64,000 bases of DNA from NCBI GenBank assembly GCA_946811695.1, contig OX328124.1:89865196-89929195 (forward strand). The letters are read 5' to 3'. The position numbers and the translations under genes are program-made. Below, piece after piece: positions 34,401 through 38,373 of this stretch. This stretch comes from Gonocerus acuteangulatus (lineage: Eukaryota; Arthropoda; Insecta; Hemiptera; Coreidae). The notes below the pieces were generated by a model that had not been told where the DNA came from, searched no databases, and saw nothing but the letters and a program-made list of their open reading frames with translations. Positions within the stretch are counted from its first letter, which is position 1. Each line of letters starts with the position of its first letter.

Positions 34401-36373
34401 ATGTGTGTTACCAGTTAGGTTTAAACCAGAAATTATCCCCCATTCCTGCTAGAGCACTCTGTACATGTTCAAGGCTAAAGAGGGCTCGCAATCAAGAGAT
34501 ACAGCTGTGGCAAGAATACTCGGGTGTCGCCTCTGGTGCATGACATTCTCCCGCGAGAATATTGAGGTGTTGCCTCTGAAGCATGTCATTCTCCTGCGAG
34601 TATTCTTGGGCATCGCATCGAAAGGGTTGATGGGTAACTTAAGAGAGGGGAGATCAGGCACCTGGAGCATAGTGCTGATCACACTATCCCCCTTGTGTGC
34701 CATATGGTCAAGAATCAAAGACCTCTACAGTATATACTCCTCTGGGCCATTGTGGCTCATTAAGGGCCTTAAAGGGAGAAACGTTTACCTTGCTTAATTT
34801 GTGAATTATGTTTTTCAAAATATTTTGTTTTATTAATATGAAAATTTCATTTGGCTGGGGGCTCCAATTGTTGTGTTATGGATGAAGAAATAATGTAATG
34901 GAACTGATGTCATCTGTTACATGACCAGAAATTGATTTTGATGGGAAATGTTATTTGTAATTTGGTGATAAATGATTTTTAAACATTGTGTATATTACAG
35001 ATGAGCTATAGCGGTTATTTTTAATGTACAATCTATTACAATAAATGAATAACTGACTTTTATTTACTTCTTAAATGACATCTTCATGATAAAAATGCTT
35101 TCCTTTGAGAGAGAAACAAGGGAGGTTTTATTTATTATATAAATATCCAAAACGAATTCAAAGAATTAATTTAGTGTATTTTATTATGTAGGCGCCATGA
35201 CTGAGGACTACTGCGGTGTGGAGCCAATTACTCATCCTCCAGACATCATTGAAACCCGACCGCCTCCTCCTATTGATCAGGACAAATTGGATGAAATTTA
35301 TAGCACAACTGATTCTGCAGTTATAGGTGGTATGTAGTTTCAATTATTTATTTAAATTAACCCCTTCTTTACGGTTGACTGCTCCAGCAGTCGAGAGGTG
35401 CTGGGCCCTTTGTACAAGTCAGAGGAAAGACGAGCCACTTGTACCAATGACTTGTCCAGCAGTCAAGAGCTTCTAATATTTCTCGCCTTCTTCTCATTTC
35501 TCAGCTTTAGAGCTATCTAGCGTTTTATCAAAGCGTGCTTCTAGTATTCCTGCCTGTCATTGTGTTAGCTATTCAGGTGAATTACAATTCGTTACCCTCT
35601 CAGCCCATTCAACCCTGTCAACCCTTGTCAAATTACCTTTAATTATACCTGTGCCTATCCCAACTGCACATTTATAAAGTTATTGAGTTTATATTTAGCT
35701 TTTTAATATTCCTAACATATAGGACAAATGGTAAACAGAAAAACTTTTTTTTATTTTATACATATACCATATAACTTTCTTTTGAAAAAAAGTTATTCAA
35801 AAAATTCCAATTAAAAATTAATTCAAGATAAATAAAAATGAATAATGATAGTAAACAAATCAAAATTATAAAAGATGATTTTTAGTACCCAAAGCTGAGT
35901 GCTTATATCCTCGTACTGGAGAATGCTCCACCGTAAGCCTCTCTTGATACGGAAAGGGTTAAGCCTAAAAATAAAGATACTGTTGCCTTATCTATTAACC
36001 CCATTCGAGACTGACAAGCGCTTTTGTGACAATTTAATGGCTTTGAATGAGGAAGTCTGCAATATAAATTTAGATAGACATTCACAAATTTCAAAATCAC
36101 TATAAGTGGGAAACTATAACAAAATTTTTCGAACTTTAGATAAATAGATTTAATACTAACTAACCATAGTATTTGTGTTTAGGTATTGTAGCTTTGGTTC
36201 TGCTGCTGTTGGTAATTGCAGCACTCCTAGGTGGGAGATACATCGCTCGTCACAAAGGAGAATATTTAACCCAGGAAGATCGAGGAGCTGAGCTTGCTCT
36301 GGACCCTGATGAAGCAGTTATCGAATCAACTCGAGGACACCAGGTCCAGAAAAAGAGGGAATGGTTTATTTAG
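548..36373 (+). CDS. Nrx-IV: Neurexin IV (contactin-associated-protein family), 3' part of gene, 19 exons
   Basis: Single-pass adhesion protein of the CASPR/neurexin IV family. In Drosophila it works at pleated septate junctions with Contactin and Neuroglian, binds the FERM protein Coracle through its tail, and helps seal the blood-brain barrier. The domain order read from spliced exons is family-specific: laminin-G end, laminin-G, EGF, fibrinogen-like, laminin-G, EGF, laminin-G, stalk, transmembrane helix, short tail. The tail holds RYIARHKGEYLTQED, the juxtamembrane protein-4.1-binding type, and ends KKREWFI, a C-terminal PDZ-ligand type. Exon joins: 548-733, 2823-2984, 3701-3917, 4168-4259, 4744-4903, 4987-5112, 6471-6674, 6762-6917, 7235-7381, 7698-7868, 10393-10510, 11296-11396, 12558-12662, 12969-13100, 31504-31683, 32054-32187, 32408-32618, 35192-35326 (or 35329), 36183-36373. 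All phases agree. About 975 residues are visible of a family length near 1300; the N-terminus is outside the window. No internal stop or frameshift was seen. Confidence 0.95.
960..1390. other. Intron sequence, low-complexity pyrimidine tract
   Basis: Contains a long C/T-rich run (about 1085-1196). It adjoins the 3' side of the reversed LINE relic that follows and may be that element's 3' untranslated region. I see no gene in it. Confidence 0.4.
1390..2692 (-). pseudogene. Non-LTR retrotransposon relic: RT C-terminus and RNase H
   Basis: Two overlapping minus-strand frames, about 2590-2237 and 2295-1390. The first holds the post-RT region of I/Jockey-type LINEs (SKIDHGSIVYGSA, then TSVLSLCAETGIPPL). 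The second holds an RNase H domain: VIYTDGSHTSD with the first catalytic Asp, a Glu in NIYSAELFALP, an Asp in ICTDSKSALL, then WIPGHRG. Downstream comes the LARLRLGHSRLTHYYLM...CLTCRKSLTVQHIIEEC tail. The frames are offset by a frameshift, and the EN and most of the RT are gone. It is inserted antisense in an Nrx-IV intron. The clade (I-like or Jockey-like) is inferred from the RNase H plus Cys tail. Confidence 0.85.
2769..2868 (+). repeat. Direct duplication spanning the splice acceptor of an Nrx-IV exon
   Basis: The segment from about 2770 to 2816 (aacctaatgtcattccag...) repeats from about 2824 to 2868 (aacctaatgtaattccag...) at about 53 bases spacing with few mismatches. The second copy is the real start of the exon at 2823. 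The first copy lies in the intron and has no AG right before it. Confidence 0.85.
2823..2984 (+). CDS. Nrx-IV: Nrx-IV exon: start of laminin-G domain 2
   Basis: Acceptor tttcag/gaa, donor aaag/gtattt, phase 0 at both ends. It encodes EPNVIPVTFLTP..., then the FNVSLAFRSYEGNGLVLY strand typical of laminin-G domains. A decayed copy of its first 45 or so bases lies directly upstream in the intron (see findings). Confidence 0.92.
3701..3917 (+). CDS. Nrx-IV: Nrx-IV exon: middle of laminin-G domain 2
   Basis: Acceptor ctttaag/ctc, donor gag/gtaaga, leaving one base of a split Gly codon. It carries the laminin-G hallmark DGQWHYIILTISKDSLILNVD. Confidence 0.92.
4168..4259 (+). CDS. Nrx-IV: Nrx-IV exon: end of laminin-G domain 2
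   Basis: Acceptor tttttag/gtg, donor gat/gtaagt, ending phase 0. It encodes GVYSKSGFVGCMKMINIDG, the last strand with the first Cys of the domain's disulphide. Confidence 0.92.
4744..4903 (+). CDS. Nrx-IV: Nrx-IV exon: EGF-like domain 1
   Basis: Acceptor ttttag/gaa, donor aca-g/gtatat. It starts EYCCPGQIVFASC, closing laminin-G 2, followed by a six-Cys EGF module (CNPNPCEHGGLC...CDCQGTGYSGAVC). No calcium-binding EGF consensus is obvious. Confidence 0.93.
4987..5112 (+). CDS. Nrx-IV: Nrx-IV exon: start of fibrinogen-like region
   Basis: Acceptor ttccag/ctg joins a split Ala codon; donor tat-g/gtaatt. It encodes SCQSYRNAHPVGEKAELKV... and PVTCEFYG, matching the short fibrinogen-like region of the CASPR family. 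Confidence 0.9.
5637..5697. repeat. (TA)n microsatellite in Nrx-IV intron
   Basis: Uninterrupted TA repeat preceded by a TG-rich stretch. Apparent YIYIYI reading frames across it are artefacts. Confidence 0.95.
5795..6200. repeat. Intron repeat with G-tract/C-tract hairpin
   Basis: A run of 15 G at about 6003-6017, then ctgcag, then a run of C forms a near-perfect palindrome. Two related G-rich segments (gggaaaatttcgggg...) lie just upstream at 5815-5855. The following 170 bases look like part of a dispersed repeat, but I recognise no coding content. Confidence 0.55.
6471..6674 (+). CDS. Nrx-IV: Nrx-IV exon: fibrinogen-like region, middle
   Basis: Acceptor ttttag/gtg, donor cca-t/gtaagg. 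It encodes GDGRTVTVVHHTNEESSTI... up to CSQYIYFSCRNAKLLNSP. The intron before it holds a long (TA)n tract. Confidence 0.92.
6762..6917 (+). CDS. Nrx-IV: Nrx-IV exon: fibrinogen-like region, Cys-rich end
   Basis: Acceptor ttttag/cta, donor gca-g/gtaaat. It holds WWVSRNNQKMDYWGGSVPG and the Cys cluster CNCGLMGKC...WCNCD that is characteristic of CASPR proteins. Confidence 0.93.
7235..7381 (+). CDS. Nrx-IV: Nrx-IV exon: linker into laminin-G domain 3
   Basis: Acceptor ttttag/gtt, donor gat-g/gtttgt. It encodes LNSWIADEGELTDKHELPV..., with LPVSQLRFGDTG and a final RLGPLRCEGD, conserved features of this linker in the family. Confidence 0.9.
7698..7868 (+). CDS. Nrx-IV: Nrx-IV exon: start of laminin-G domain 3
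   Basis: Acceptor ttttcag/atc, donor ata-g/gtaatg. It encodes the first strands (VVTFRITDASIELP, GDVYLEFKTTLPNSVIIHSKG). Confidence 0.92.
8311..8515 (-). repeat. tRNA-derived SINE (Ser/Leu-like head), copy 1
   Basis: On the minus strand it begins ggagccccggtggctgtgag, with an A-box-like region, a cactccgtgcc variable-arm-like segment and a B box gggttcgatttcc. A shared body follows (gcatcagccctat..., gataacccgtcc). The same body recurs at 60080-60289 on the + strand. Flanks read ctttgtattatttatt on the left (8295-8310) and ctttgtataatttatt on the right (8516-8531), a target-site duplication with one mismatch. It lies antisense in an Nrx-IV intron. Confidence 0.85.
8660..9240 (-). repeat. LTR-retroelement relics with repeated tRNA-Lys-type primer-site motifs
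   Basis: Three sequences resemble the 3' end of a tRNA-Lys (form cccacgttgggcgcca): 8665-8683, 8741-8758 and 9204-9223. Each is followed by atttaaatgt, so on the minus strand each has an LTR end then a primer-binding site. The latter two share the upstream stretch gagagaatttaatttaataa. No gag or pol is visible. I read this as nested or tandem decayed minus-strand LTR elements. Confidence 0.5.
9690..9800. repeat. Short tandem repeat around gggaagat
   Basis: Roughly 40-base units recur three times (tcgggaagatatcgtgtgag, gggaagacgctgcacgag, tcgggaagataacgcacaag), then gcgggaagatg. It is probably an internal repeat of the surrounding LTR-like sequence. Confidence 0.6.
10072..10132. repeat. (TA)n microsatellite
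   Basis: TA tract in the intron before the exon at 10393. The rest of 9840-10392 shows no gene or recognised element. Confidence 0.95.
10393..10510 (+). CDS. Nrx-IV: Nrx-IV exon: laminin-G domain 3, middle
   Basis: Acceptor ttctag/gag, donor aatag/gtatgg, leaving two bases. It encodes GGNKLQFSYKAGGGPLG and LADDRWHSVVVERN, the Trp-His laminin-G hallmark. Confidence 0.93.
10511..11295. other. Nrx-IV intron, nothing recognised
   Basis: Unique-looking intron DNA on inspection. I see no exon, transposon ends or tRNA-like boxes. Confidence 0.5.
11296..11396 (+). CDS. Nrx-IV: Nrx-IV exon: laminin-G domain 3, later strands
   Basis: Acceptor tttaaag/agt, donor gtt-g/gtatgt. It encodes VAGRIIVDGAIKSEVKEPPG up to LTSPLVVG. 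An alternative AG two bases downstream would break the frame. Confidence 0.9.
11690..12085. mobile_element. MITE-like inverted repeats with internal hairpin
   Basis: ggtctattcacacacatcaa (11791) and its partner ttgactgatgtgtgcgaata (ending near 12074) form terminal inverted repeats of about 45 bases that continue through a gttcag-cactg stretch. A related end sits at 11694 (atctattcacacacatcat). Between them, 11896-11972 is a near-perfect hairpin (ttttgacagttcggtaactg ... cagtcaccgaaccgtcaaaa), with a further half copy at 11761-11790. It is a nested foldback MITE with no coding capacity. I could not define a target-site duplication. Confidence 0.7.
12558..12662 (+). CDS. Nrx-IV: Nrx-IV exon: end of laminin-G domain 3
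   Basis: Acceptor ttgcag/gat, donor tat-g/gtactt. It encodes STVEGGDGFTGCIRAMLVNG, the terminal strand with the conserved Gly-Cys-Ile. Confidence 0.92.
12969..13100 (+). CDS. Nrx-IV: Nrx-IV exon: EGF-like domain 2
   Basis: Acceptor tttacag/gag, donor gat-g/gtgagt. It encodes GCVGKCESNPCLNNGTCHEKY and WCDCRWTAFKGPICAD, a complete six-Cys EGF module. The intron that follows is 18.4 kb. Confidence 0.94.
13215..13449. repeat. Two-copy tandem duplication, about 117 bp
   Basis: Two head-to-tail copies (about 13215-13331 and 13332-13449) share aaaagtcc, ggagctgcat, tcctcagaattgggtag, gtgcatt-ctgaata, ataacctatat and gataaataaaataaaa. The first copy also contains a small hairpin around tgcatgacgg. 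Confidence 0.8.
13590..14075. repeat. Degenerate tandem repeat, about 120 bp unit
   Basis: About four diverged units recur with the pattern 'ccttc-g-t-gaccgattt(a/t)gtt...taccaagtttcgt...ggagtaaac'. It resembles the internal minisatellites of insect non-autonomous elements. It borders a (TA)n tract and the LINE relic that follows. Confidence 0.5.
14084..14154. repeat. (TA)n microsatellite
   Basis: Long pure TA tract separating the degenerate repeats from the LINE relic. Confidence 0.95.
14155..14755 (+). pseudogene. LINE relic: RNase H C-terminal half and Cys tail
   Basis: The + frame 14167-14616 reads VTMLWLPGHEDIPQSTSIDLAA, then EVILTRLRIGHCHITHSYLM and CASCNETLTV. This is the same tail organisation as the relic at 1390-2692 but a different element. 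A stop after TVTY is followed by a shifted continuation (ILTDCRLRSDLDIPRDLRDLL) to about 14747. Only the last quarter of an ORF2 remains, as expected from 5' truncation. It lies in sense orientation inside the 18.4 kb Nrx-IV intron. Confidence 0.8.
14756..15958. other. Intron DNA with two short (TA)n tracts
   Basis: TA tracts at about 14807-14845 and 15222-15256, plus one near 15650-15664. No gene is visible and no element boundaries are clear. Confidence 0.5.
15959..16864 (-). repeat. 3' LTR of the young LTR element
   Basis: Near-identical partner of 20419-21324. Its outer edge (ttatataccagg) differs from the inner copy (tgttttaccagg) over about six bases. The GC-richer middle yields identical short frames in both LTRs that are not genes. 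Confidence 0.88.
16865..19080. other. Non-coding interior of the LTR element
   Basis: AT-rich sequence with long T runs (16919-16962, about 17239-17266), A/T runs and a GC-richer island at 18370-18500. I find no pol-like reading frame on either strand. Confidence 0.5.
17915..18000. repeat. 33-base direct repeat inside the LTR element
   Basis: aggtactccggcctcttcat followed by gggtccgtgagcc occurs at 17915-17947 and again at 17968-18000, 53 bases apart and identical by eye. Function unknown. Confidence 0.85.
19089..19826 (-). CDS. Solitary ORF of the LTR element: coiled coil plus triple repeat (gag-like?)
   Basis: 245 residues with a true ATG. Residues about 20-75 look like a coiled coil (KMQLMMKQMMAQML, then KTEIQNTRTELKSTKIELKS). 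Residues about 105-175 contain three copies of a roughly 30-residue unit built around (D/E)-x-YILNNLF-K-N, YMLNKLFNKNETTK and SILNHLFKGN. No zinc knuckle, protease or RT is present. The position downstream of the primer-site motif is where gag would sit, so a diverged or derived gag is the simplest guess. I do not recognise the family. The intact frame and the young LTRs suggest a functional product. Confidence 0.6.
   Translation of the reverse strand: MEHNEGNRPFTQEEIIIINSGFAKMQLMMKQMMAQMLSDKNELMENQLSIKTEIQNTRTELKSTKIELKSESEKLRTIMTLRDIKPVPLMINDQSSHKITSVSIDLFNSDEIYILNNLFKINKITTKLNNNIFTSAENYMLNKLFNKNETTKILNPDYLTAVENSILNHLFKGNILEEETAKLNLKLTIKCPIININQGETPCKKYSFILSNKNGIIRGMFHSILLKYYHEPTKDDEIKNSTSKV
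20392..20410 (-). promoter_or_regulatory. Primer-binding-site-like motif (tRNA-Lys type)
   Basis: Minus strand tggtgacccaacgtggggc, complementary to a tRNA-Lys 3' end apart from the g-t-c positions. A second, poorer copy (tggcgcctcacgtggga) lies at 20369-20353, 41 bases further in. Confidence 0.6.
20419..21324 (-). repeat. 5' LTR of the young LTR element
   Basis: This is the promoter-bearing LTR for minus-strand transcription. It is followed outside by a (TA)n tract (21325-21393), so a 4-base ATAT-type target duplication is possible but unprovable. A start four or five bases further left (tgtggtgttttacc) is an alternative boundary. Confidence 0.85.
21325..21393. repeat. (TA)n microsatellite abutting the LTR
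   Basis: Pure TA tract that begins at the last base of the LTR. It was probably the insertion target or expanded after insertion. Confidence 0.95.
21394..22235. other. Intron DNA, nothing recognised
   Basis: No ORF of note and no element ends. A cluster cggtcaaaag...ttttttttatt and an aggcctt-rich segment near 22145-22190 may be old repeat edges. Confidence 0.4.
22712..22725 (+). promoter_or_regulatory. copia-type primer-binding site
   Basis: ggttatgggcccag follows directly on the LTR-like block. This is the half-tRNA initiator-Met primer site used by copia. It fixes the 5' LTR end near 22711. Confidence 0.75.
22859..23441 (+). pseudogene. copia gag, N-terminal part
   Basis: ATG at 22859 (MDLNQNNLIRLTGSDNWNVW). 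The NWNVWKFQVKILL and KAQAIIVTNI motifs are those of copia-type gag (UBN2 family). A TAG at 23204-23206 ends the first frame. The same frame then continues with EFEGKNVAQYISGLEEIW and LLGLPSHFKAFVTSWE up to the insertion at 23441, so the stop is a single lesion. Confidence 0.85.
23442..24551. mobile_element. Foldback element A (Merlin-like) inside copia gag
   Basis: 1110 bases bounded by an exact 8-base duplication taaattag (23434-23441 and 24552-24559). The ends are ggtaaaaatgcag...ctgcatttttacc, part of inverted repeats well over 100 bases long (gcacaataacgtattttgat and its complement near 24485-24505). The middle holds three copies of a conserved core (agcgagttggattgac ... gagcgagcggaaacgcatag), two of them back to back at 23936-24073. 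No transposase frame is present. The 8-base duplication and GG ends fit Merlin; the family link rests on the related elements near 42-43.5 kb. Confidence 0.88.
24552..25547 (+). pseudogene. copia gag zinc knuckles, protease and integrase start
   Basis: Two CCHC knuckles (CNICKKFGHLANNC, CFHCKKPNHKARDC), then the aspartic protease DWFADSGASEHM, then the pre-integrase His-Cys region (NWHEKLCHQNADHIRKYL ... CEGCIYGNQH). The integrase first catalytic Asp is in IIHADVCGPM. The frame resumes that of gag if element A is ignored, and is cut at 25547 by the next insertion. Confidence 0.9.
25816..26520. other. Non-coding interior of the Harbinger-like element
   Basis: AT-rich. Two related blocks (about 25920-26045 and 26310-26440, sharing tttttatttttaagtttt(t/a)aa and attacgatggaatttttatt) form an internal duplication of about 125 bases. 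Confidence 0.65.
26523..26843 (-). CDS. MADF-domain protein of the Harbinger-like element
   Basis: About 105 residues from the ATG at 26843; an upstream frame to 26909 lacks an ATG. The sequence has LPELWEVKSEVFKDRNKKK, LLEIYQRIEPDANV, LKKRVGNIKPCYRKELKKV and a final SGRGAEEEFF. These are the conserved segments of the MADF (Myb/SANT-like) DNA-binding domain. Harbinger elements normally pair a transposase with a Myb-like second protein, so this is probably that second gene, kept after transposase loss. It could instead be a captured host MADF gene. It ends SYLNQHIVDC rather than the usual LWYF-type tail, so the C-terminus looks altered. Confidence 0.7.
27194..27774 (+). pseudogene. copia integrase, catalytic core to C-terminus
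   Basis: After a short frameshifted stretch the frame from about 27235 reads KIFRTDNGLEEV (second Asp), GIIHQKCCTYTPQQNARAER (with the catalytic Glu), then NLWAEAINTATYTLN and a GKKGIFFGYGENTKGYRIYF segment typical of copia. It is cut at 27774 by the Helitron-like element. Confidence 0.88.
27775..28668. mobile_element. Helitron-like non-autonomous element with internal minisatellite
   Basis: Begins TCTATATATATAAAAATCAC and ends ...ggtaacagCTAG, inserted between A and T. This is the TC...CTAG/AT signature of insect Helitrons. The interior carries five or six diverged units of about 125 bases around 'atacaaatccacaccgttcgtccgattttgactaaactcggtacac' and a T run of over 50 bases at 28385-28438. 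No Rep/helicase coding is present. Confidence 0.8.
28669..29403 (+). pseudogene. copia reverse transcriptase, truncated
   Basis: An acidic linker (EPEEEEEAG) leads into the RT start: WRQAIQKELDVLNDAETWT, SKWVFRIK, YKARLVARGFEEK and DLYAPVAKL. After a stop at 29218-29220 the frame continues YSVYQMDVQGAFLYSEI and LNKALYGLKKSPLYW. It ends at about 29403, before the YVDD active-site box, so the enzyme cannot work. Confidence 0.88.
29577..29936 (+). repeat. copia LTR-like blocks, rearranged
   Basis: 29577-29758 matches 22549-22711 (gcaattcaaatatttctttg ... gagtgttttctaatag). 29760-29870 then matches the earlier block 22240-22370 (taaagagtgattatttattta...). The block order is opposite to the 5' LTR, as if one truncated LTR is followed by the start of another. 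Confidence 0.65.
29939..30983. mobile_element. Foldback element B (Merlin-like)
   Basis: 1045 bases with inverted ends ggtaaatgtcaaggagcg/cgctccttgacatttacc. The flanking 8-mers ttttttct (29931-29938) and ttttttcc (30984-30991) look like an 8-base duplication with one change. Inverted repeats exceed 100 bases and share the subterminal gcactataacgtattttgat with element A, while the outermost 20 bases differ. A back-to-back core pair lies at 30227-30379. No transposase is present. Confidence 0.85.
30992..31503. other. Intron DNA before laminin-G 4 exon
   Basis: No ORF or element ends recognised. A polypyrimidine tract and tttcag precede the exon. Confidence 0.5.
31504..31683 (+). CDS. Nrx-IV: Nrx-IV exon: start of laminin-G domain 4
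   Basis: Acceptor tttcag/aaa, donor agt-g/gtaagt. It encodes EIGVNLRPSSLIKYDF and RVGFTTTNPKGFLLGFFSS. The phase matches the EGF 2 exon across the very long intron. Confidence 0.92.
32054..32187 (+). CDS. Nrx-IV: Nrx-IV exon: laminin-G domain 4, middle
   Basis: Acceptor tttcag/gtc, donor cag/gtacta, phase 0. It encodes HLKVVFDFGFERQEF and GLGQYHDIRLSRKN. Confidence 0.92.
32408..32618 (+). CDS. Nrx-IV: Nrx-IV exon: end of laminin-G domain 4
   Basis: Acceptor ttttcag/gtg, donor gga-g/gtaatc. It encodes YLYIGRNESMTEGFIGCVSRVEFD, the closing strands. The paired Cys (DYCG) is in the next exon. Confidence 0.93.
33041..33256. mobile_element. piggyBac-like MITE 1
   Basis: 216 bases flanked by TTAA (33037-33040, 33257-33260), with termini cactttcagg...cctgaaagtg. 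TTAA targets are diagnostic of piggyBac-type insertion. The interior repeats gcatatgccacgatgctggg and gcatatgccatgacgctggg. It lies in an Nrx-IV intron. Confidence 0.75.
33852..34210 (-). repeat. tRNA-derived SINE, second family
   Basis: The minus strand starts gggggcgaggttagctaagtgg, with A box ttagctaagtggtagagc and B box gagttcaaatccc. An 18-base target duplication gaaaataaattattatta flanks it (33834-33851 and 34211-34228). At the far end the + strand shows a run of A, so the transcript-sense tail would be T, which is odd for a SINE. Its non-tRNA part recurs inverted at about 34660-34770. Confidence 0.8.
34325..34340. repeat. Poly(A) tract between repeats
   Basis: Run of A directly after gtcaaggt, probably the tail of an old retroposed copy. 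Confidence 0.4.
34440..34790 (+). repeat. Partial inverted copy of the second SINE body, with 47-base tandem unit
   Basis: 34660-34770 is the reverse complement of about 33884-33975 (gcatagtgctgatcacacta..., catatggtcaaga..., cctctacagtatatactcctc). No tRNA head is visible. Upstream, 34505-34610 contains two units of 'agaatactcgggtgtcgcctctg-tgcatgacattctcc-gcgag'. Confidence 0.65.
35192..35326 (+). CDS. Nrx-IV: Nrx-IV exon: extracellular juxtamembrane stalk
   Basis: Acceptor tatgtag/gcg. It encodes AMTEDYCGVEPITHPPD, then a Pro-rich stalk ending STTDSAVIG. Two overlapping in-frame donors exist: gtggta after 35326 and the stronger-looking gtatgt after 35329. They differ by one Gly just before the membrane. 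Confidence 0.9.
35361..35958. mobile_element. Possible piggyBac-like MITE 2
   Basis: TTAA at 35357-35360 and 35959-35962 with ends cccc-ttctttacgg and the complement of ccgtatcaag-gaaaggg. Only the first few terminal bases pair well. It lies in the intron just after the stalk exon. Confidence 0.4.
36183..36373 (+). CDS. Nrx-IV: Nrx-IV terminal exon: transmembrane helix and cytoplasmic tail
   Basis: Acceptor tgtttag/gta, stop TAG at 36371-36373. The hydrophobic run IVALVLLLLVIAALLGG is followed by RYIARHKGEYLTQED (4.1/Coracle-binding type) and a C-terminal KKREWFI (PDZ-ligand type). The tail is short, as in insect Nrx-IV and unlike CASPR1 with its proline-rich insert. Confidence 0.95.
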
Positions 36374-36682
36374 TTAAGAGAAAATTAAATTTTGAGTTAG
36401 TTTCTGCACACATTTTATAGTTTTTATTATAAACTGCATTTATTATTCCCTCATTAGTTTTTTTTCTGAAAGATAAATGGTTATTCCTTGTTAAAATGCA
36501 TTTTTTTTATTATTTGACTTAAGTTATTATAGTTTTCAAATTAAGTACCTATTATTTTTTATTGGCAATGTTTCAACGAATATCGGTCATTTTCAAGGCT
36601 CATTTGCAGATAAAAAGAGTCAATTTGAGGAATAATTCTGTAATAAAGGATATTTCCGTCCTTAATGAAAATTTAAATTAAG
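36374..36682. other. Start of Nrx-IV 3' untranslated region
   Basis: AT-rich sequence after the stop codon. I find no AATAAA in it; the first clear candidate is near 37659. The 3' end cannot be set. Confidence 0.5.
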
Positions 36683-37011
36683 CAAGGAATGTTTGGGAAT
36701 CAGCTAAGAGAAAAAAAATCAGATATTCAGAAAAAACTATATTGCAAACATTTTGACATGCTCTTTGGTAGCCTTCTTCAGCACTAAATGCTTAGGTGAG
36801 GAAGGAAGACTACAATAACATTTTGGTGGTCATGTATAAATGGCCAAGGATAAATGTCCCGACACTTATCCATAATAACCAGTTATCATGGTATTCCTCC
36901 TTCGCCTAGGCATTTGAAGAAGGCTGCCAAAGAGCATGCTGAAACGTTCGAAATATAAATTTTTCTGAAGATATGAAATTTTTCTTTTTGCTGAATCTGA
37001 ACTATTCCTTG
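36683..37011. mobile_element. Foldback MITE in Nrx-IV 3' flank
   Basis: Long inverted repeats: caaggaatgtttgggaatcagc...cagatattcagaaaaa pairs with tttttctgaagatatga...gctgaatctgaactattccttg. Inner arms pair through 'catgctctttggtagccttcttcag...' and 'gaagaaggctgccaaagagcatg'. 329 bases, no coding. It may lie in the 3' UTR, so the transcript could form a long hairpin. Confidence 0.75.
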
Positions 37012-37376
37012 ACTTCTTATCACCTTAATGGCTAAATATCTTCATCTTGTCTTGTTATAAAAATCTAAATTGTTGTAAGTAGTCTTAAAAATGGCCAATA
37101 ATGATGGGAACATTGACAAAATTAATAGTAAAGGAGTTGATACAATTCAGATCCTACAGTATCTTCAATAGTATTTGTTGTGATAAGTGCTTTATCAACC
37201 CTCTTAATCTTTTCTGCACAATAATTCAACAAACTGTGCCAGAATTTTATTAAATTATTTCATACTTTTCTGTGATGATCCATTTTATATTTATTGACAT
37301 GACTAATTTCACTTATCAATTTAAAAAATGATACATAAGTTTCAACTGCAAATCATTCTTTTTTTTTATTCCTTAA

Positions 37377-37519
37377 CCCATTAGCGCTCTGCGTTACCAT
37401 ATGGTAACGCCAATATCTAAGCGATGACAGACCGATTATATTTATACTATGTTCGTAAACTGATTTATTCGTAGTTAACATTTTTGAAAAAAAAAAAAAG
37501 AAACTCCGGCGCTAATGGG
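37377..37519. mobile_element. piggyBac-like MITE 3
   Basis: 143 bases flanked by TTAA (37373-37376, 37520-37523), with termini cccattagcgc...gcgctaatggg. A small palindrome gttaccatatggtaac sits near the left end. The compact size and TTAA flanks are typical. Confidence 0.85.
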
Positions 37520-38092
37520 TTAATATTTCTTTTATTAAATGTGTGCAGATACTTTCTCATTTCAGTTTTATTTTTAATGGAAACAGTGCCTGATCTTAAA
37601 GTGTGGAGTGTTTTTAACACTCCTGAAATACCCAAAGCCTTTTTGACAAGACTAATTAAATAAATAATTAAGTAACTCATCGAAGGAAAAGATTGTAGTA
37701 GAATCTCATTTATTTAAGTGTAATTATTTAGTGTCAGAAAGTCTGATGACAATATTTTTCAAAGCTCTTCTAGTTAAAATATCAAATAGATCTTTAGTTT
37801 AGTGCCATGCTTAAGAAGTAAATGAAAAAAAAAAAAAAAAAAAAAAAACTAGCTGGCACAGGTGATGTACTTTTGCAATAACTCTTACAAAACAAATACT
37901 TAAGTTTTTGCAATGAATAGTATTATTTTGATACGTCCATTTTATAATATTAATATTTAATTTATATTTTCATATGTTGTTTTCTGTTTGTAAATTTTAT
38001 GTTTAAAGCTATATTTTAGCTTATATATGTTTTAGCATTTATAGTGATCTTTTTTACTGACTTTTTAAAGGTTAAAAGACACATCGCAAATA

Positions 38093-38115
<23 letters not shown>
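38093..38115. repeat. Short (TA)n tract
   Basis: TA repeat leading into a T run; no element ends are visible beside it. Confidence 0.9.
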
Positions 38116-38123
<8 letters not shown>

Positions 38124-38336
38124 GTTTTGCTGTACAATTCTTGTAAATATTATTAATTTCATATATTTTTATTTAATTACATAGAAACTTGTTTACCATT
38201 TTACATTTGTGTTCAAAATGTATTTTACGTGTTAAATTATTGATATATTTAAGATGCATTTATTTAGTATTGGTGTCCCAACAGTTTTAAAACTTTATTA
38301 TTGATAATTATTCTTCAACTAACCCTTTTCTTAATC

Positions 38337-38373
38337 TTCTTACTAGGCGGAAGGACCTTCCGCCTAGCAAGAA
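38337..38373. repeat. Near-perfect 37-base hairpin
   Basis: ctaggcggaagg-a-ccttccgcctag (38343-38367) is a palindrome with a single central base, extended by ttctta/caagaa. It is GC-rich in an AT-rich setting. It could be a minimal MITE or an RNA hairpin in a long Nrx-IV 3' UTR. Confidence 0.85.

Noticed and set aside
36899..37020. Possible alternative last exon or microRNA precursor of Nrx-IV
   Set aside because: The strong hairpin is accounted for by the foldback MITE at 36683-37011; no coding frame is present.
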